Below, piece after piece: positions 1 to 8,534 of a DNA stretch of 64,000 nt (within the stretch, counting starts at the first letter, position 1; each line of letters starts with the position of its first letter). The notes under the pieces were generated by a model. It saw only the letters and a list, made by a program, of their open reading frames with translations, did not search any database and was not told where the DNA came from. The stretch is from JACPUX01 sp964517465 (GTDB taxonomy: Bacteria; Pseudomonadota; Gammaproteobacteria; Burkholderiales; Casimicrobiaceae), in contig CAZFEK010000012.1 of NCBI GenBank assembly GCA_964517465.1, forward strand, positions 1 to 64,000, read 5' to 3'. The translations under genes were made by a program, and so were the position numbers.

Positions 1-950
1 GCGACTCCAGCCGGTTGTGCAGCTCCATCAGCTGGCGGTAGATCTCCGGCATCTCCTTTTCCATCTCGGCGATCGGCTTCGGGGTGCGGATGCCGGCCAC
101 CACGTCCTCGCCCTGGGCGTTCACCAGGTACTCGCCGTAGATCAGGTTCTCGCCGGTGCCCGGGTTGCGGGTGAAGCCGACCCCGGTGCCCGAGTCGTTG
201 CCCATGTTGCCGAAGACCATGGTGCACACGTTCACCGCCGTGCCGTTGGCCATGTCCCTGGTGATCCTGAACTGCTTGCGGTAATCGACGGCGCGCTTGC
301 CCATCCAGGAGCGGAACACCGCGCCGACGGCGATCTCCAGTTGCTCATAGGGATCGCTAGGGAAGGGCTTGCCGGTGTGGCGCTGCACGACGGCGAGGAA
401 TTCGCCAGCCAGTTCTTGCAGGTGCTCGGCAGTGAGATCCACGTCCTGCAACGCGCCGTGTTTCTTCTTGGCGGCGTGCATCTTTTCGTCGAAGGCTTCG
501 TCGGGAATGCCCTGCGCGATTTTGCCAAAGAGCTGGATGAAGCGCCGGTAGGCGTCCCAGGCAAAGCGCGGGTTGGCGGTCTGCTGGATAAGGCCCGCGA
601 GCGAAATCTCGTTGAGCCCGAGGTTGAGGATGGTGTCCATCATGCCCGGCATGGACATCGCCGAGCCGGAGCGCACCGACACCAGCAGCGGGTGCTCAGC
701 GCTGCCGAAGCCTTTGCCGGTCTTTGTCTCCAGCGCCCGCATGTGGACTTTGATGTCGGCCATCAGCCCCTCGGGCAGGCGATTGTTTTCGAGATACGCG
801 AGGCAGGCCTCGGTGGTCACGGTGAAGCCCGGCGGCACGTTGAGGCCGATTTGTGTCATCTCGCACAAATTGGCGCCCTTGCCGCCCAGCAGCATCTTGT
901 TCTTGCCATCCCCTTGCTCGAACTCATAAATGAACTTGCTGGAATTCATG
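1..950 (-). CDS. ppdK: Pyruvate, phosphate dikinase, N-terminal part (runs off left edge)
   Basis: The reverse strand reads MNSSKFIYEFEQGDGKNK, then MLLGGKGANLCEM, PPGFTVTTEAC and SVRSGSAMSMPGMMDTILN. These are the hallmark N-terminal nucleotide-binding motifs of pyruvate, phosphate dikinase, which interconverts PEP, AMP and PPi with pyruvate, ATP and Pi in the cytoplasm. About 316 of the usual 880-900 residues are present; the phosphohistidine and PEP-binding domains lie beyond the left edge. The ATG at 950 is preceded by an AAGGGCGG ribosome-binding site about 7 bases upstream. The GGKGANL and SGSAMSMPGM motifs favour PPDK over PEP synthase. Confidence 0.95.
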
Positions 951-1430
951 TTCTATCCGCCCTTGAAGAAAAGAAACCACGCACGCAAGTTTGCCATGGC
1001 TCGCCAGGGAAAACCATGCCCGGAGCAGTGTCGGCGCGGGAAGATGCTTCGGAGAGATGGCGGGATGGCGATCGCCGCTGGTGTTCCAGGGGCCGGCGAC
1101 CAAAGCCCCATGATCGACGCCTGTCCCAAGCCCTTTCCTCTGGCGGCATTGCGGCTGCCATTGGGCCAAAAAGTTCGTGGCGGAACGCGATGAGCTTCTC
1201 AACATTTCCTTGGCGAGCTGCGTTCGGGTGCGCATCTACTTCGCTTGGCAGCCGAGCCTGCGCGACGAAGCGGACAATCCCCGCATCGAACTCGCTGTCG
1301 CCGGTGGACTCGGGGCATCGTCACTCGCAAGGTCCGCGGCAGGAAGATACATTCTGCGAGTGCAGCTATTTCCCGAAAAGCAGTGTAACTTCTCGCTCTG
1401 ACCTCCCCATTTCGGCCATTCTCCAAAACC
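951..1430. other. 480-bp intergenic region without a convincing gene
   Basis: This gap separates ppdK from a divergent gene for a secreted protein and must hold both promoters. An open frame on the plus strand with a GTG at 1177 (74 codons) has no clear ribosome-binding site and resembles nothing I recognise, so I do not call it. No strong hairpin or repeat was seen. Confidence 0.4.
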
Positions 1431-2654
1431 ATGCCTAAACTGCTTACCCTACTCACGATGTCCTCGTTCTTCTCCCTCTTCTTCGGCAAGGCGCTTGCGG
1501 CCGACCCCGCGCTCGTGGTCGGTCCCTTTACCATCGAGGCCGGCACGGGCCGCATTTCGGCCGGCGGATTCCCGAACACCAGCAGCAATCCCTTCGCGCG
1601 GAAAACCGTGTCGAGCTATCGCGTGCTCTACAAAAACAAGCCGGTCACCGTGGGCGAGGCCAGCGCGCGGCTCGACAAATTTTGGGAAGCGTGGTCTCTT
1701 GCGGGCGCGCCACAGCCGGCGGTGCTGGTTGCGACGACCGGCTTGTGGTTGCTCACCGAAGTCAAGGGCGAACTCGCGGTAAAAACCCTCGTGGCGCCCT
1801 CGACCGACACAGTGCGCTGGCAATGGCTGGACGGCCCGGGCGGCACACCCGGCGAGGAGCAGAACGTGAACATCCGCGATTCGAGCGCCGAGCCCCGCGA
1901 GTTGTCCGGCGGCAAGCTGCTGCTCGTCGGGCGGCGGACCGTGCTTTCGGTCGCATCGCTGCAGGCCTGGCCGATCGGCGTCACCGCGCTTGATGTGTTG
2001 CAGCAAATCGGGGGGTACAACGCCGGCAACGGCCGGGCGAACGCCTTGTCGCCCGGTCGCACGCAGATCGTTTTGGTTGGCGGCAGGCGCGTCGACGACT
2101 TCTACGAGTACGCCCTCACGGTATTCGAATTCGCCACCGGCAAGGCGTATTCGGTGCCCTTCGACAGCAACGCACTGCGTTTCGAGTCGGAGGCGGACGC
2201 AACGCCGCAATGGCTCGGGCGGTACTTCGAATGGACCCGCGACACTGCCGGGACCGAACGCCTCCGCCTGCGCCAGCCCGTGCGCTCGGAGCCGTGGCAG
2301 GGACGCATCACGCATAGCTATGGCGACGTCGGGTACCAGCTCTACCCGGCCGGTCCCGGCTTGTACGCACCGCTCTGCGCGCTGATCGAAGCCGAATTCG
2401 GCGCCAAGCGCGTCGCGCCGACCTACGGCGACGCCAACAACCCCAATGCCGCAAGCTACGATGTCGGCGGCAAACGCTTTCAGGTCTGGCGCAATGGCGA
2501 ACGGTCGAGCGTGTCCGTGTTCGCCGAAAAGATCAATGGATCAGCCGTACCCGGCACGCCCGCGCTGATCGAACAAATCGGCCAGCGCTTCAACGCCGTC
2601 TTGGCGACCGGCGCGCATCAAAAAGAATTCGTGAAGTACCAGTCGCACCGGTGA
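1431..2654 (+). CDS. Hypothetical secreted protein with signal peptide
   Basis: A 407-residue protein that I do not recognise. The first 24 residues form a signal peptide (hydrophobic LLTLLTMSSFFSLFFGKALA, cleavage likely after ALA before ADP), so it should reach the periplasm or outside. The rest is soluble, with no transmembrane segment or clear motif. A second ATG ten codons in (1458) would also leave a usable signal peptide; neither start has a strong ribosome-binding site. It lies tail-to-tail with the DUF5648 gene downstream, with about 290 bases between them in which I see nothing. Confidence 0.7.
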   Translation: MPKLLTLLTMSSFFSLFFGKALAADPALVVGPFTIEAGTGRISAGGFPNTSSNPFARKTVSSYRVLYKNKPVTVGEASARLDKFWEAWSLAGAPQPAVLVATTGLWLLTEVKGELAVKTLVAPSTDTVRWQWLDGPGGTPGEEQNVNIRDSSAEPRELSGGKLLLVGRRTVLSVASLQAWPIGVTALDVLQQIGGYNAGNGRANALSPGRTQIVLVGGRRVDDFYEYALTVFEFATGKAYSVPFDSNALRFESEADATPQWLGRYFEWTRDTAGTERLRLRQPVRSEPWQGRITHSYGDVGYQLYPAGPGLYAPLCALIEAEFGAKRVAPTYGDANNPNAASYDVGGKRFQVWRNGERSSVSVFAEKINGSAVPGTPALIEQIGQRFNAVLATGAHQKEFVKYQSHR

Positions 2655-2948
2655 GCGAATCGGGGCGTCACCTCCTTTTTCCCGCGCCGGAATGGCCGGA
2701 CGAATTGGTGGCATGGAGGCATGGCGGCGCTCGACCTGCGCAAAGCCGCCACGTTGGGAGCCCGCATTGACGACGGGCCGTTTCAGCGCTGGGGCGGCGG
2801 TCGCGACGAATCGGTAACCGGAAGGCTTATCACAGCATCCAGGCAAAGCCAACTCGCCGCCCGGGCCGACTTCGCCGACCAAGCCAACGCAGAGGATTCG
2901 GTTCGGGAGTCGTGGTTTCCGCTCGCGGTCGCTGCTGCTGACCGTGCA

Positions 2949-4805
2949 CTAGTTCAGAATTCGGGGCGCGCAGAAGGCAACGCCCTCAACGGTCCATCCG
3001 CTGGTGGTCATTGCGTCGAGCATTTGGCGATCGATGGCGTAGCGGTGATTGGCGTCGTTCTGCATGTGGCGGTTGTTGTAGGCTCGCCACACGGTATCGG
3101 TCCAAGGCGGGCAGGCGCCGTCAATCCCGGGTTGCAGAACGAAGAAAGTGTTCTCTGCCTCCCATATCCAACCCGGATCCTGCTTCACCGCCTCACATTC
3201 TCGCCCGGCAAGCGCATAGAAATGGCTATTGGGTCCGAGCCCGGGTTTGCCGTAGAAACGGCAAACGGCGACTTCGTTCGATGCTCCGGAAAGTGCGGAA
3301 ACCGCAGCGTTTTGTCGACTGGGCAACCACCCGAGAAATCGCGCGCCGAGGTCCGTCCAACCGGGCCCCGCATCGCCACGGGCAATGAACTCTCGCTCCA
3401 TTTCATTGATGGTCATGAAATAGTGATTGAGCGGGTCATTGTGAAACTCATGCACTGCGACGGGCTGCAATAGCGCCTCTTGTTCTTGACCCGGCAAGGG
3501 CAAAATGAGCGTCGTCGCCACTTCACGGTCGCCACGAGCGTCAACAACATGGTACTCGGGCATCACAACCGTGCTGGTCTGTCCGAAAAGGCACGAACCC
3601 TCAAAAGCATAGGTATATTGGCAGTCCGGCAGAGGCGTGCCGTCCGACTTAAAGCACGAATAGGGCGCTTGGCCACCGAACGCGGGCAGGCTGAAGGTGA
3701 TGCTGCCCGCCTGGCATAGGTTCGTGCGCCGCACCCCGCCGCCGCGGACGGACGGGCGAGTAAGGTCAAAGAAGCCGTAGGACGCGTCGCCACCAGTCCC
3801 ATATTGGGCATAAATGCGCCCAGCGCCGTTCCATTTCCATCGATCCCATCTGAGCGGCGACCGGAGTGATGGATGCAGGTGATCGGGACCAGACCAGGGG
3901 TAACTGACGCTGCGCTCATGATCGCCAAAACGAAGTACCGTGCGCCCACTACTGCGGTAGGCGAGGGCGCGAATGCTCAGTGCGGCGCCTTGCCACCACG
4001 CGTCCAGGAATCTCGTGACATTGCCTCCGTCCGGTCCGCACGAATTCCAGGGGAAGCGTTGCCGTGGCACCAAGGTGCGCCGATCGAGCACTACGGTTTC
4101 GTTGCTCGAAGAAAAAACGACCTCGTTTCCTTCGAGCGGATAAGCCTCAAAGAAGCACCGGCCCGCCTCTCGCCAGACCGGCAAACTGAACTCGGCGGTT
4201 TTTGTCCCATCGGGCAGTATGCGCTCCAATACGGTTTCTTCTGCCGTCGGCGCGGGTTGCGTTGTAAGGCGGCGGGTGATCTTGAAATTCTCCTCGCCCC
4301 AAGCGGACTTTGGCCGCTGCCAACCGGCGCGCAATATCGCCATCCAGTTTTCGGTGTCGAGCTGCACCAATCCGCCATCGATCTCCAGCCAAATGACTTT
4401 GCCGGCTTTTGCTGCATAGCTTGGCCAACGGGGCTGTCCGGTAAGCTCGGCGACGGTCCCCGAACGTGCCAAATTCCCGTTTTCGTCATACACCCGCAGT
4501 TGCGGGGTGCCGCCAATTTCAATGGCCGACGCATCGGCAAACAACGTGAGTCTGCCCTCGCCCATTGCCTCGTACTTTACAGTGCGGCGCAGATCGCCCT
4601 GCAGGGTGAACAGACGCAACTCGCCGCCGGCATGCAGCGCGAATCCGGTCGCGTCCGCAAAGACCAGCTCACCCGCGGCGGCGGTCGGCAAACGCACCCA
4701 GGCAAACGCGGCGCACGCCGGCGCGGCCGGCAAAAGGCAGCACAATACACGAAGACACTGCACGAATCTCACGACTATGGCCCTCGCCCCGGCAAAGTGA
4801 AACAC
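2949..4805 (-). CDS. Secreted protein with C-terminal DUF5648 domain
   Basis: A 618-residue protein with an N-terminal export signal (VRFVQCLRVLCCLLPAAPACA) and a C-terminal DUF5648 domain from about residue 447 to the end. The domain is recognised by HEFHNDPLNHYFMT, GPGWTDLGARF, VCRFYGKPGLGPNSHFYAL, a WRAYNNRHMQNDANHRY block and a final VEGVAFC. The region before it is unfamiliar and may form a beta-rich repeat fold. The same DUF5648 signatures recur in the two RCC1 proteins at the right end of the window. The annotated start is GTG; an internal GTG at 4772 (607 residues) gives a cleaner signal peptide and has CGAGGG upstream. The function of DUF5648 is not known to me; proteins carrying it are usually exported. 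Only five bases separate the outer start from the divergent neighbour. Confidence 0.8.
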   Translation of the reverse strand: MFHFAGARAIVVRFVQCLRVLCCLLPAAPACAAFAWVRLPTAAAGELVFADATGFALHAGGELRLFTLQGDLRRTVKYEAMGEGRLTLFADASAIEIGGTPQLRVYDENGNLARSGTVAELTGQPRWPSYAAKAGKVIWLEIDGGLVQLDTENWMAILRAGWQRPKSAWGEENFKITRRLTTQPAPTAEETVLERILPDGTKTAEFSLPVWREAGRCFFEAYPLEGNEVVFSSSNETVVLDRRTLVPRQRFPWNSCGPDGGNVTRFLDAWWQGAALSIRALAYRSSGRTVLRFGDHERSVSYPWSGPDHLHPSLRSPLRWDRWKWNGAGRIYAQYGTGGDASYGFFDLTRPSVRGGGVRRTNLCQAGSITFSLPAFGGQAPYSCFKSDGTPLPDCQYTYAFEGSCLFGQTSTVVMPEYHVVDARGDREVATTLILPLPGQEQEALLQPVAVHEFHNDPLNHYFMTINEMEREFIARGDAGPGWTDLGARFLGWLPSRQNAAVSALSGASNEVAVCRFYGKPGLGPNSHFYALAGRECEAVKQDPGWIWEAENTFFVLQPGIDGACPPWTDTVWRAYNNRHMQNDANHRYAIDRQMLDAMTTSGWTVEGVAFCAPRILN

Positions 4806-4810
4806 GCGTC

Positions 4811-5329
4811 ATGTTACTCCTAAGCCCAGTCTTAACTGGCGTGGCATGCACAGGCAACCGGGCCTACCTTGCACTCCTGCTCGACCTCACCGTGCCCTTC
4901 ACCCCCATGGCCTATCGAACGCTGGCATTGGGACTGGCGGGCAAAGAGCCGGGCCAAACGGCCATGGCCATCGATGCGCTGATCGCGGCTTGGACGGAGG
5001 GGCGGCTCGAAGTCCCCGTGTTGTCGAACACGCTGCGCGAGCTGATGCAAACGCCACTCGTAAAATTGGCGCGGTATGGCAAGAGCCTTTCCCTGGCCGC
5101 GCGGGCGCATGAGCATGCACCGCGCCTCGTGTTCGATCTGCTGTGTGACGCGGTGCGATTCGACGGCGAGGCTCCGCCCAAAGATGCGGCGGCTCTGCTG
5201 GAGCTATTGCTCGGCCTCGCGCTAGAGCTCGCGGAGCCGCTGCCGGGTTCCACCCGGACCGCAATCGAGAAAATGAAACTCGGAGGGAAGGGCAAGGCCG
5301 CAAAACAAGAATTGCTGGCCCGGTGCTGA
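4811..5329 (+). CDS. Hypothetical protein, possibly a C-terminal remnant of a larger HEAT-like (DUF6493-type) protein
   Basis: A 172-residue, leucine- and alanine-rich, apparently all-helical protein. The segments NRAYLALLLDLTVP, AIDALIAAWTEGRL and LARYGKSLSLAARAHEHAP resemble the C-terminal helical repeats of large DUF6493-type proteins, but this assignment is from memory and weak. It starts only five bases from the divergent start of the DUF5648 gene, leaving no room for separate promoters, and I see no good ribosome-binding site. A 5'-truncated leftover is therefore as likely as a functional small gene. Confidence 0.5.
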   Translation: MLLLSPVLTGVACTGNRAYLALLLDLTVPFTPMAYRTLALGLAGKEPGQTAMAIDALIAAWTEGRLEVPVLSNTLRELMQTPLVKLARYGKSLSLAARAHEHAPRLVFDLLCDAVRFDGEAPPKDAAALLELLLGLALELAEPLPGSTRTAIEKMKLGGKGKAAKQELLARC

Positions 5330-5488
5330 GCGCTTTGGACGCGGTATGGGCTGACCGGCGCCTATCACCGATCCATCCGCCCCACCTGCACACGCGACCC
5401 TAGCGGTATTTGGTGATTGCTTCGGTGTCTCGCCCATCGATAGGCCGGAGCCCGCGCTTGATGGTCTCTCGGAAGTAATGCCGCAGGC

Positions 5489-5956
5489 CTACTCCGGCTT
5501 TTCCCCAGGTTCGGCCACCTCCGCCTTGAGGAACAATGAATCGGTGAAGTAGTCGATTACCGCCCCATGCGCCTCGAAAACGTCCGCCCCGAGGATTACC
5601 GCGACATCGGCGCCCCCTTTCGCTCGCAGCGGTTTGTTCAAATGCATCAAGTCCGTCCCCGCGAGTTCAGCCAGCCTCGGAGTGAGCGATTCGAACCGCA
5701 GGACCGCCCCTTCTACCAGGTATTGATCCAGGAGGCCTCCCGCACCGCCCCCCTCGATGTCCAAGCGCGTCGCGCGCAGGCCGATTTCTTGACCCATCGC
5801 CATCGAGACCACGGTCGCCGAGGCGCCGGTATCCACCAACACTTCAACCGGCCGGCCATTGAGCATGCCGTCGGTATGCAAATGCCCCAAGACGCTGCGC
5901 CGCAGCGGCAGGCGCACATAACCCCGGACCGTCATGAAGTCGATGAAGTCACTCAT
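5489..5956 (-). CDS. Retropepsin-like aspartic protease (clan AA)
   Basis: A 155-residue soluble protein with the aspartyl-protease hallmark VEVLVDTGASATVVS near residue 40, followed by GGGAGG in place of a flap and by VILGADVFEAHGAVIDY. This is the single-lobe retropepsin-like layout (Asp_protease_2 type), in which two subunits would form one active site. There is no signal peptide or membrane anchor, so it is probably cytoplasmic; the substrate is unknown. The neighbouring gene on the same strand (DUF4440) is more than 260 bases upstream, past two hairpins, so this gene is probably transcribed alone. Confidence 0.75.
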   Translation of the reverse strand: MSDFIDFMTVRGYVRLPLRRSVLGHLHTDGMLNGRPVEVLVDTGASATVVSMAMGQEIGLRATRLDIEGGGAGGLLDQYLVEGAVLRFESLTPRLAELAGTDLMHLNKPLRAKGGADVAVILGADVFEAHGAVIDYFTDSLFLKAEVAEPGEKPE

Positions 5957-6014
5957 TGAGTTTGCCCTCCGCGCTTACGTTTGTTGTGGCCTGTGACCAC
6001 GGGTCGAGCGCAAG

Positions 6015-6034
6015 CCCCGCCATTGATGGCGGGG
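6015..6034. repeat. Hairpin repeat, copy 1 (CCCCGCCAT/ATGGCGGGG)
   Basis: A perfect 9-bp stem with a 2-base loop, preceded by GTCGAGCGCAAG. The same flank and a near-identical stem occur at 36439-36458, and a shorter version at 6097-6114. It lies just downstream of the DUF4440 gene and could act as a terminator, but there is no following T-tract. Confidence 0.7.
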
Positions 6035-6096
6035 CGAGCGAGACCAATCCTCAGTTCGGAGGCGCCAGCCTTCGTTCTGACTCGTGGCGAGGAAGC

Positions 6097-6114
6097 CCCC
6101 GCATTCATGCGGGG
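6097..6114. repeat. Hairpin repeat, copy 2 (CCCCGCAT/ATGCGGGG)
   Basis: An 8-bp perfect stem around a TC loop, flanked by AAGC on the left and AAG on the right. The right flank matches the copy at 36439-36458. It belongs to the same small REP-like hairpin family as the copy 63 bases away. Confidence 0.65.
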
Positions 6115-6221
6115 AAGACACACAAGGATGTCCATTTCGATCATTCTCCAAACCCGGGGGGAAACGCTTGGCCTGCTCCGGTCGCTCCCTGCGTAGTGTA
6201 ATTGGGATTGCGCCGGCGGTT

Positions 6222-6608
6222 TCAGGCCATGCGCTGCTCGAAGGCCGGTGTCGGCGTGCCTTGATGAAACCTCATTTGCCAGCCCCTCGCGGTGCACTGC
6301 CAGAGCGACGAACGATTGGTGTGACGGTGCAAGCTCCCGTCTTCTCCGACCTGCGCCGAGCGGTAAATCAAGAGCGCGAGATCTTCCGACAAGACCTCCA
6401 GCGCGAAGTCCTGCGCCCAGATGTTTGGCTGCCCGCCTTGGTCGAGCAGCTGTGCAATGATCGCTTCGCGCCTATACTCGGCGCCCGAGCGCCCAAACTC
6501 GCGGAAGGCAGGATGCAAAAGCGCGCCGAGCTGCGCCTCGCTGCGTCGAACTTCCGGATCGTGCAGCGAGAGTTCCAGCGCTTTGAGCGTTTCGAGTAAT
6601 GGCAACAT
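6222..6608 (-). CDS. DUF4440 / NTF2-like family protein
   Basis: A 128-residue protein with the familiar DUF4440 pattern: an N-terminal helix ending ELSLHDPEVRRSEAQL, then LLHPAFREFGRSG, DFALEVLSEDLALLIYRSA, RHTNRSSLWQ and WQMRFHQGTPTP. The family adopts the NTF2 cone fold and binds small ligands; the physiological role of these short stand-alone members is unknown. The ATG at 6608 was chosen because homology starts right after it and it matches the usual length; the open frame continues upstream into an interspersed repeat but looks non-coding there. Confidence 0.8.
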   Translation of the reverse strand: MLPLLETLKALELSLHDPEVRRSEAQLGALLHPAFREFGRSGAEYRREAIIAQLLDQGGQPNIWAQDFALEVLSEDLALLIYRSAQVGEDGSLHRHTNRSSLWQCTARGWQMRFHQGTPTPAFEQRMA

Positions 6609-6820
6609 GGCCTCAATGTCTTCGAGCGTGACCCGTGCAGTCGTTATCGAAATGGTAAGGCGAATTTGTCTATTGTACGTTCGTCGGGCGTGCCGGTGCT
6701 CTCGTCCCTTGAATCGCCACCTGCCTAAAACTACGCCTAGAACCAGAAGGACATCACCGCCGCGACCTAGTCCGCTCGATCCGAATCTACCTCCGAACTG
6801 GGTCGATTGGATCCAATGAA

Positions 6821-7097
6821 CCTCAGCCGTACAAGCCGGAACCAAAAAGGATCGCCGCGCGGCGCTGGCGGCGGCAAACAGCGAACAAACCCTTAGAACA
6901 TCAAGGGTCCCTGCCAATCGGGGGAGCCAAAAACGGGCAAAACCCACCCCTTCACAAACGCCGGAAGGGTGCCCGTTTCTACCCTTCCCACTGGCTCGCA
7001 TAGGCCGCACATCGAGGCTCTATAATCACCGTCAACTCGCAGCTGCCGCTTCAGTTTCCGCGTTCGCCAGGACGCAAAGCGGGAGCAGAACGAGGGC
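6821..7097 (-). repeat. Degenerate interspersed element, copy A
   Basis: On the reverse strand the segment ends with GCGGCGATCC, TTTTTGG and TTCCGGCTTGTACGG, closely matching the ends of the elements at 49294-49499 and 53812-54012. The match weakens toward 7097, where GGAGGCCCTCG may correspond to the GAGGCCTCAAG end of the other copies. One reading frame gives FWFRLVR, also seen as LWFRLVR in copy C. It occupies part of the 721-base gap between the DUF4440 gene and the next lipoprotein gene; the rest of that gap shows only the short GATTGGAC repeats. Confidence 0.55.
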
Positions 7098-7172
7098 CTC
7101 CGGCTGTCGGCGAGACGGCGTCCAAACACCACGGCTGGAAATTATTGGTGGTCTGACCCCGATTGCCCGCGC

Positions 7173-7204
7173 GATTGGACAACCCGATTGGACACCGATT
7201 GGAC
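7173..7204. repeat. Three short direct repeats of GATTGGAC
   Basis: GATTGGAC occurs at 7173, 7186 and 7197, each followed by A and spaced 13 and 11 bases apart, about 130-160 bases upstream of the lipoprotein gene start. Roughly helical-turn spacing would suit an array of activator sites, but it could equally be slippage debris. Confidence 0.5.
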
Positions 7205-7329
7205 ACGCGCGGGCTGGACTTGGGGGTGCGCGTCGCGGCTTCATGCGCGGGAGGCGCCGGGCGCCCGTTACAATATCGGCGAAGGCAAACCCGCAAGGAT
7301 TCGCTCAAACAACATCACACCCAACCCCC

Positions 7330-8232
7330 ATGCGCCAACGCAGCACCATCAGCTTGTTCGCCCTGCTCGTCATCGCCGCCTGCAAAGGCCCGGGTGAAGG
7401 GACATTGACCAGCCTGCCGCCGTTGCCGGAAGACCACAGCTTTGGCCCGCCGCAGCGCGTGGTGATCGAAGCTTACGCAGGTGATGCGATGGAGCCGTTT
7501 TTGAGTCGCGATGGGCGCTGGCTTTTCTTCAACGACCGAAACGACACGCGCCGCGACACCAAGCTATTTTTCGCCGAGCGTGTGGAGGCCCTGCACTTTC
7601 GCTTCGGCGGCGAAGTGCTTGGGGTGAACACGCCGGCGCTGGATGCGGTGGCGAGTCTGGATCGCACCGGGCGGTTCTATTTCATTTCCACGCGCAGCTA
7701 TTTCGACAACCGCAAGACGATCTATTCCGGCGCCTTCGCTGCGCCGAACGTGACGGCGGTGGTGGCGGTGCCGGGCATGGCGACGAGCGAAATCGGGCAA
7801 TTGATTTTTGATGCCGAAATTTCCGCCGATGGCGAAACGCTTTATTTCGCCGAAGGGCGGTTTCGCGGCGGGCCTATGCCCGAGGCGGCGGATTTGGCGG
7901 TGGCACGGCGCGAGGGCGAGGGCTTTCGCGTGCTGCCTCAGAGCGCAGAGATTTTTCGCGCGCTCAACACCGAAGCTTTGGAGTATGCGCTGGCGCTCTC
8001 GCCCGATGAGCTGGAGATCTTCTTCACCCGCATCTACCGCCTGCGCGGTGGGCCGGCCACGGTGATGTTGCGGGCCTCGCGCCCGAACAAAAACGCACCC
8101 TTCGGCGCGCCGCAACGCATCAGCGCCATTTCCGGCCTGGCCGAAGCGCCGACACTCGCGCCCGATGGGCGGGCGATTTATTACCATCGGCTGGAGGGCG
8201 CACGTTATGTGCTGGAGCGGGTGACGCGGTGA
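7330..8232 (+). CDS. Lipoprotein with TolB/PD40-like beta-propeller repeats
   Basis: A 300-residue protein with a lipoprotein signal peptide (SLFALLVIAAC, Cys at about residue 17). The mature part carries repeated PD40-type blade signatures: PFLSRDGRWLFFNDR, ISADGETLYFAEG, LSPDELEIFFTR and LAPDGRAIYYHR. Such proteins are anchored to a membrane and form a beta-propeller for protein contacts. The ATG is chosen because the lipobox sits at the right distance; an upstream in-frame start would bury the signal peptide. Nothing in the neighbourhood suggests a partner. Confidence 0.8.
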   Translation: MRQRSTISLFALLVIAACKGPGEGTLTSLPPLPEDHSFGPPQRVVIEAYAGDAMEPFLSRDGRWLFFNDRNDTRRDTKLFFAERVEALHFRFGGEVLGVNTPALDAVASLDRTGRFYFISTRSYFDNRKTIYSGAFAAPNVTAVVAVPGMATSEIGQLIFDAEISADGETLYFAEGRFRGGPMPEAADLAVARREGEGFRVLPQSAEIFRALNTEALEYALALSPDELEIFFTRIYRLRGGPATVMLRASRPNKNAPFGAPQRISAISGLAEAPTLAPDGRAIYYHRLEGARYVLERVTR

Positions 8233-8534
8233 CGGCAAAGCGCGCCGCAGCTAGTGTCGGGAGGGGTCCCATCGAGCCGTCTGGGCGAGTCGATGGGCAA
8301 AGTGCGACGCCCCCCGGTTGGCATCACCGCGCAAGCCGAGGGCTTGATCAAGCCCTCAGGGTTCAAACCGCTCGTCACTACGCGATAGCGAGGCGTTTGG
8401 TTCGCAAAACCCTCGGCGCGCTCAGCGCCCGCGGCCAGCAACAGCTTCACGACGCCTGCGCGCCAAATATCAGGTAGCATGACACCCGGCGGCTCACGCA
8501 ACGGCAAGGCGCTTGACCGCGATCGGGCACACGG
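8233..8534. other. 302-bp intergenic region with a palindrome and decayed-looking sequence
   Basis: It contains a perfect 20-bp palindrome at 8338-8357 and, on the reverse strand around 8431-8467, a short translation VVKLLLAAGA that resembles one ankyrin repeat. The reverse frame is open but has no start signal or full domain. I read this as relic sequence plus the promoter for the membrane protein that follows. Confidence 0.35.
8338..8357. repeat. Perfect 20-bp palindrome
   Basis: GAGGGCTTGATCAAGCCCTC is identical to its reverse complement. It is 106 bases past the lipoprotein gene, with no T-tract after it, so it is either an operator-like site or a weak terminator. Confidence 0.55.

Noticed and set aside
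1177..1401. A 74-codon open frame in the gap between ppdK and the secreted-protein gene
   Set aside because: GTG start without a ribosome-binding site and no recognisable motif; the gap must hold two divergent promoters.
5956..6201. A plus-strand frame through the hairpin gap
   Set aside because: Composition is driven by the GC-rich hairpins and it resembles no protein; treated as intergenic.
8431..8467. A reverse-strand ankyrin-like stretch (VVKLLLAAGA)
   Set aside because: Only about one repeat, no start signal and no second repeat; probably chance or a relic.
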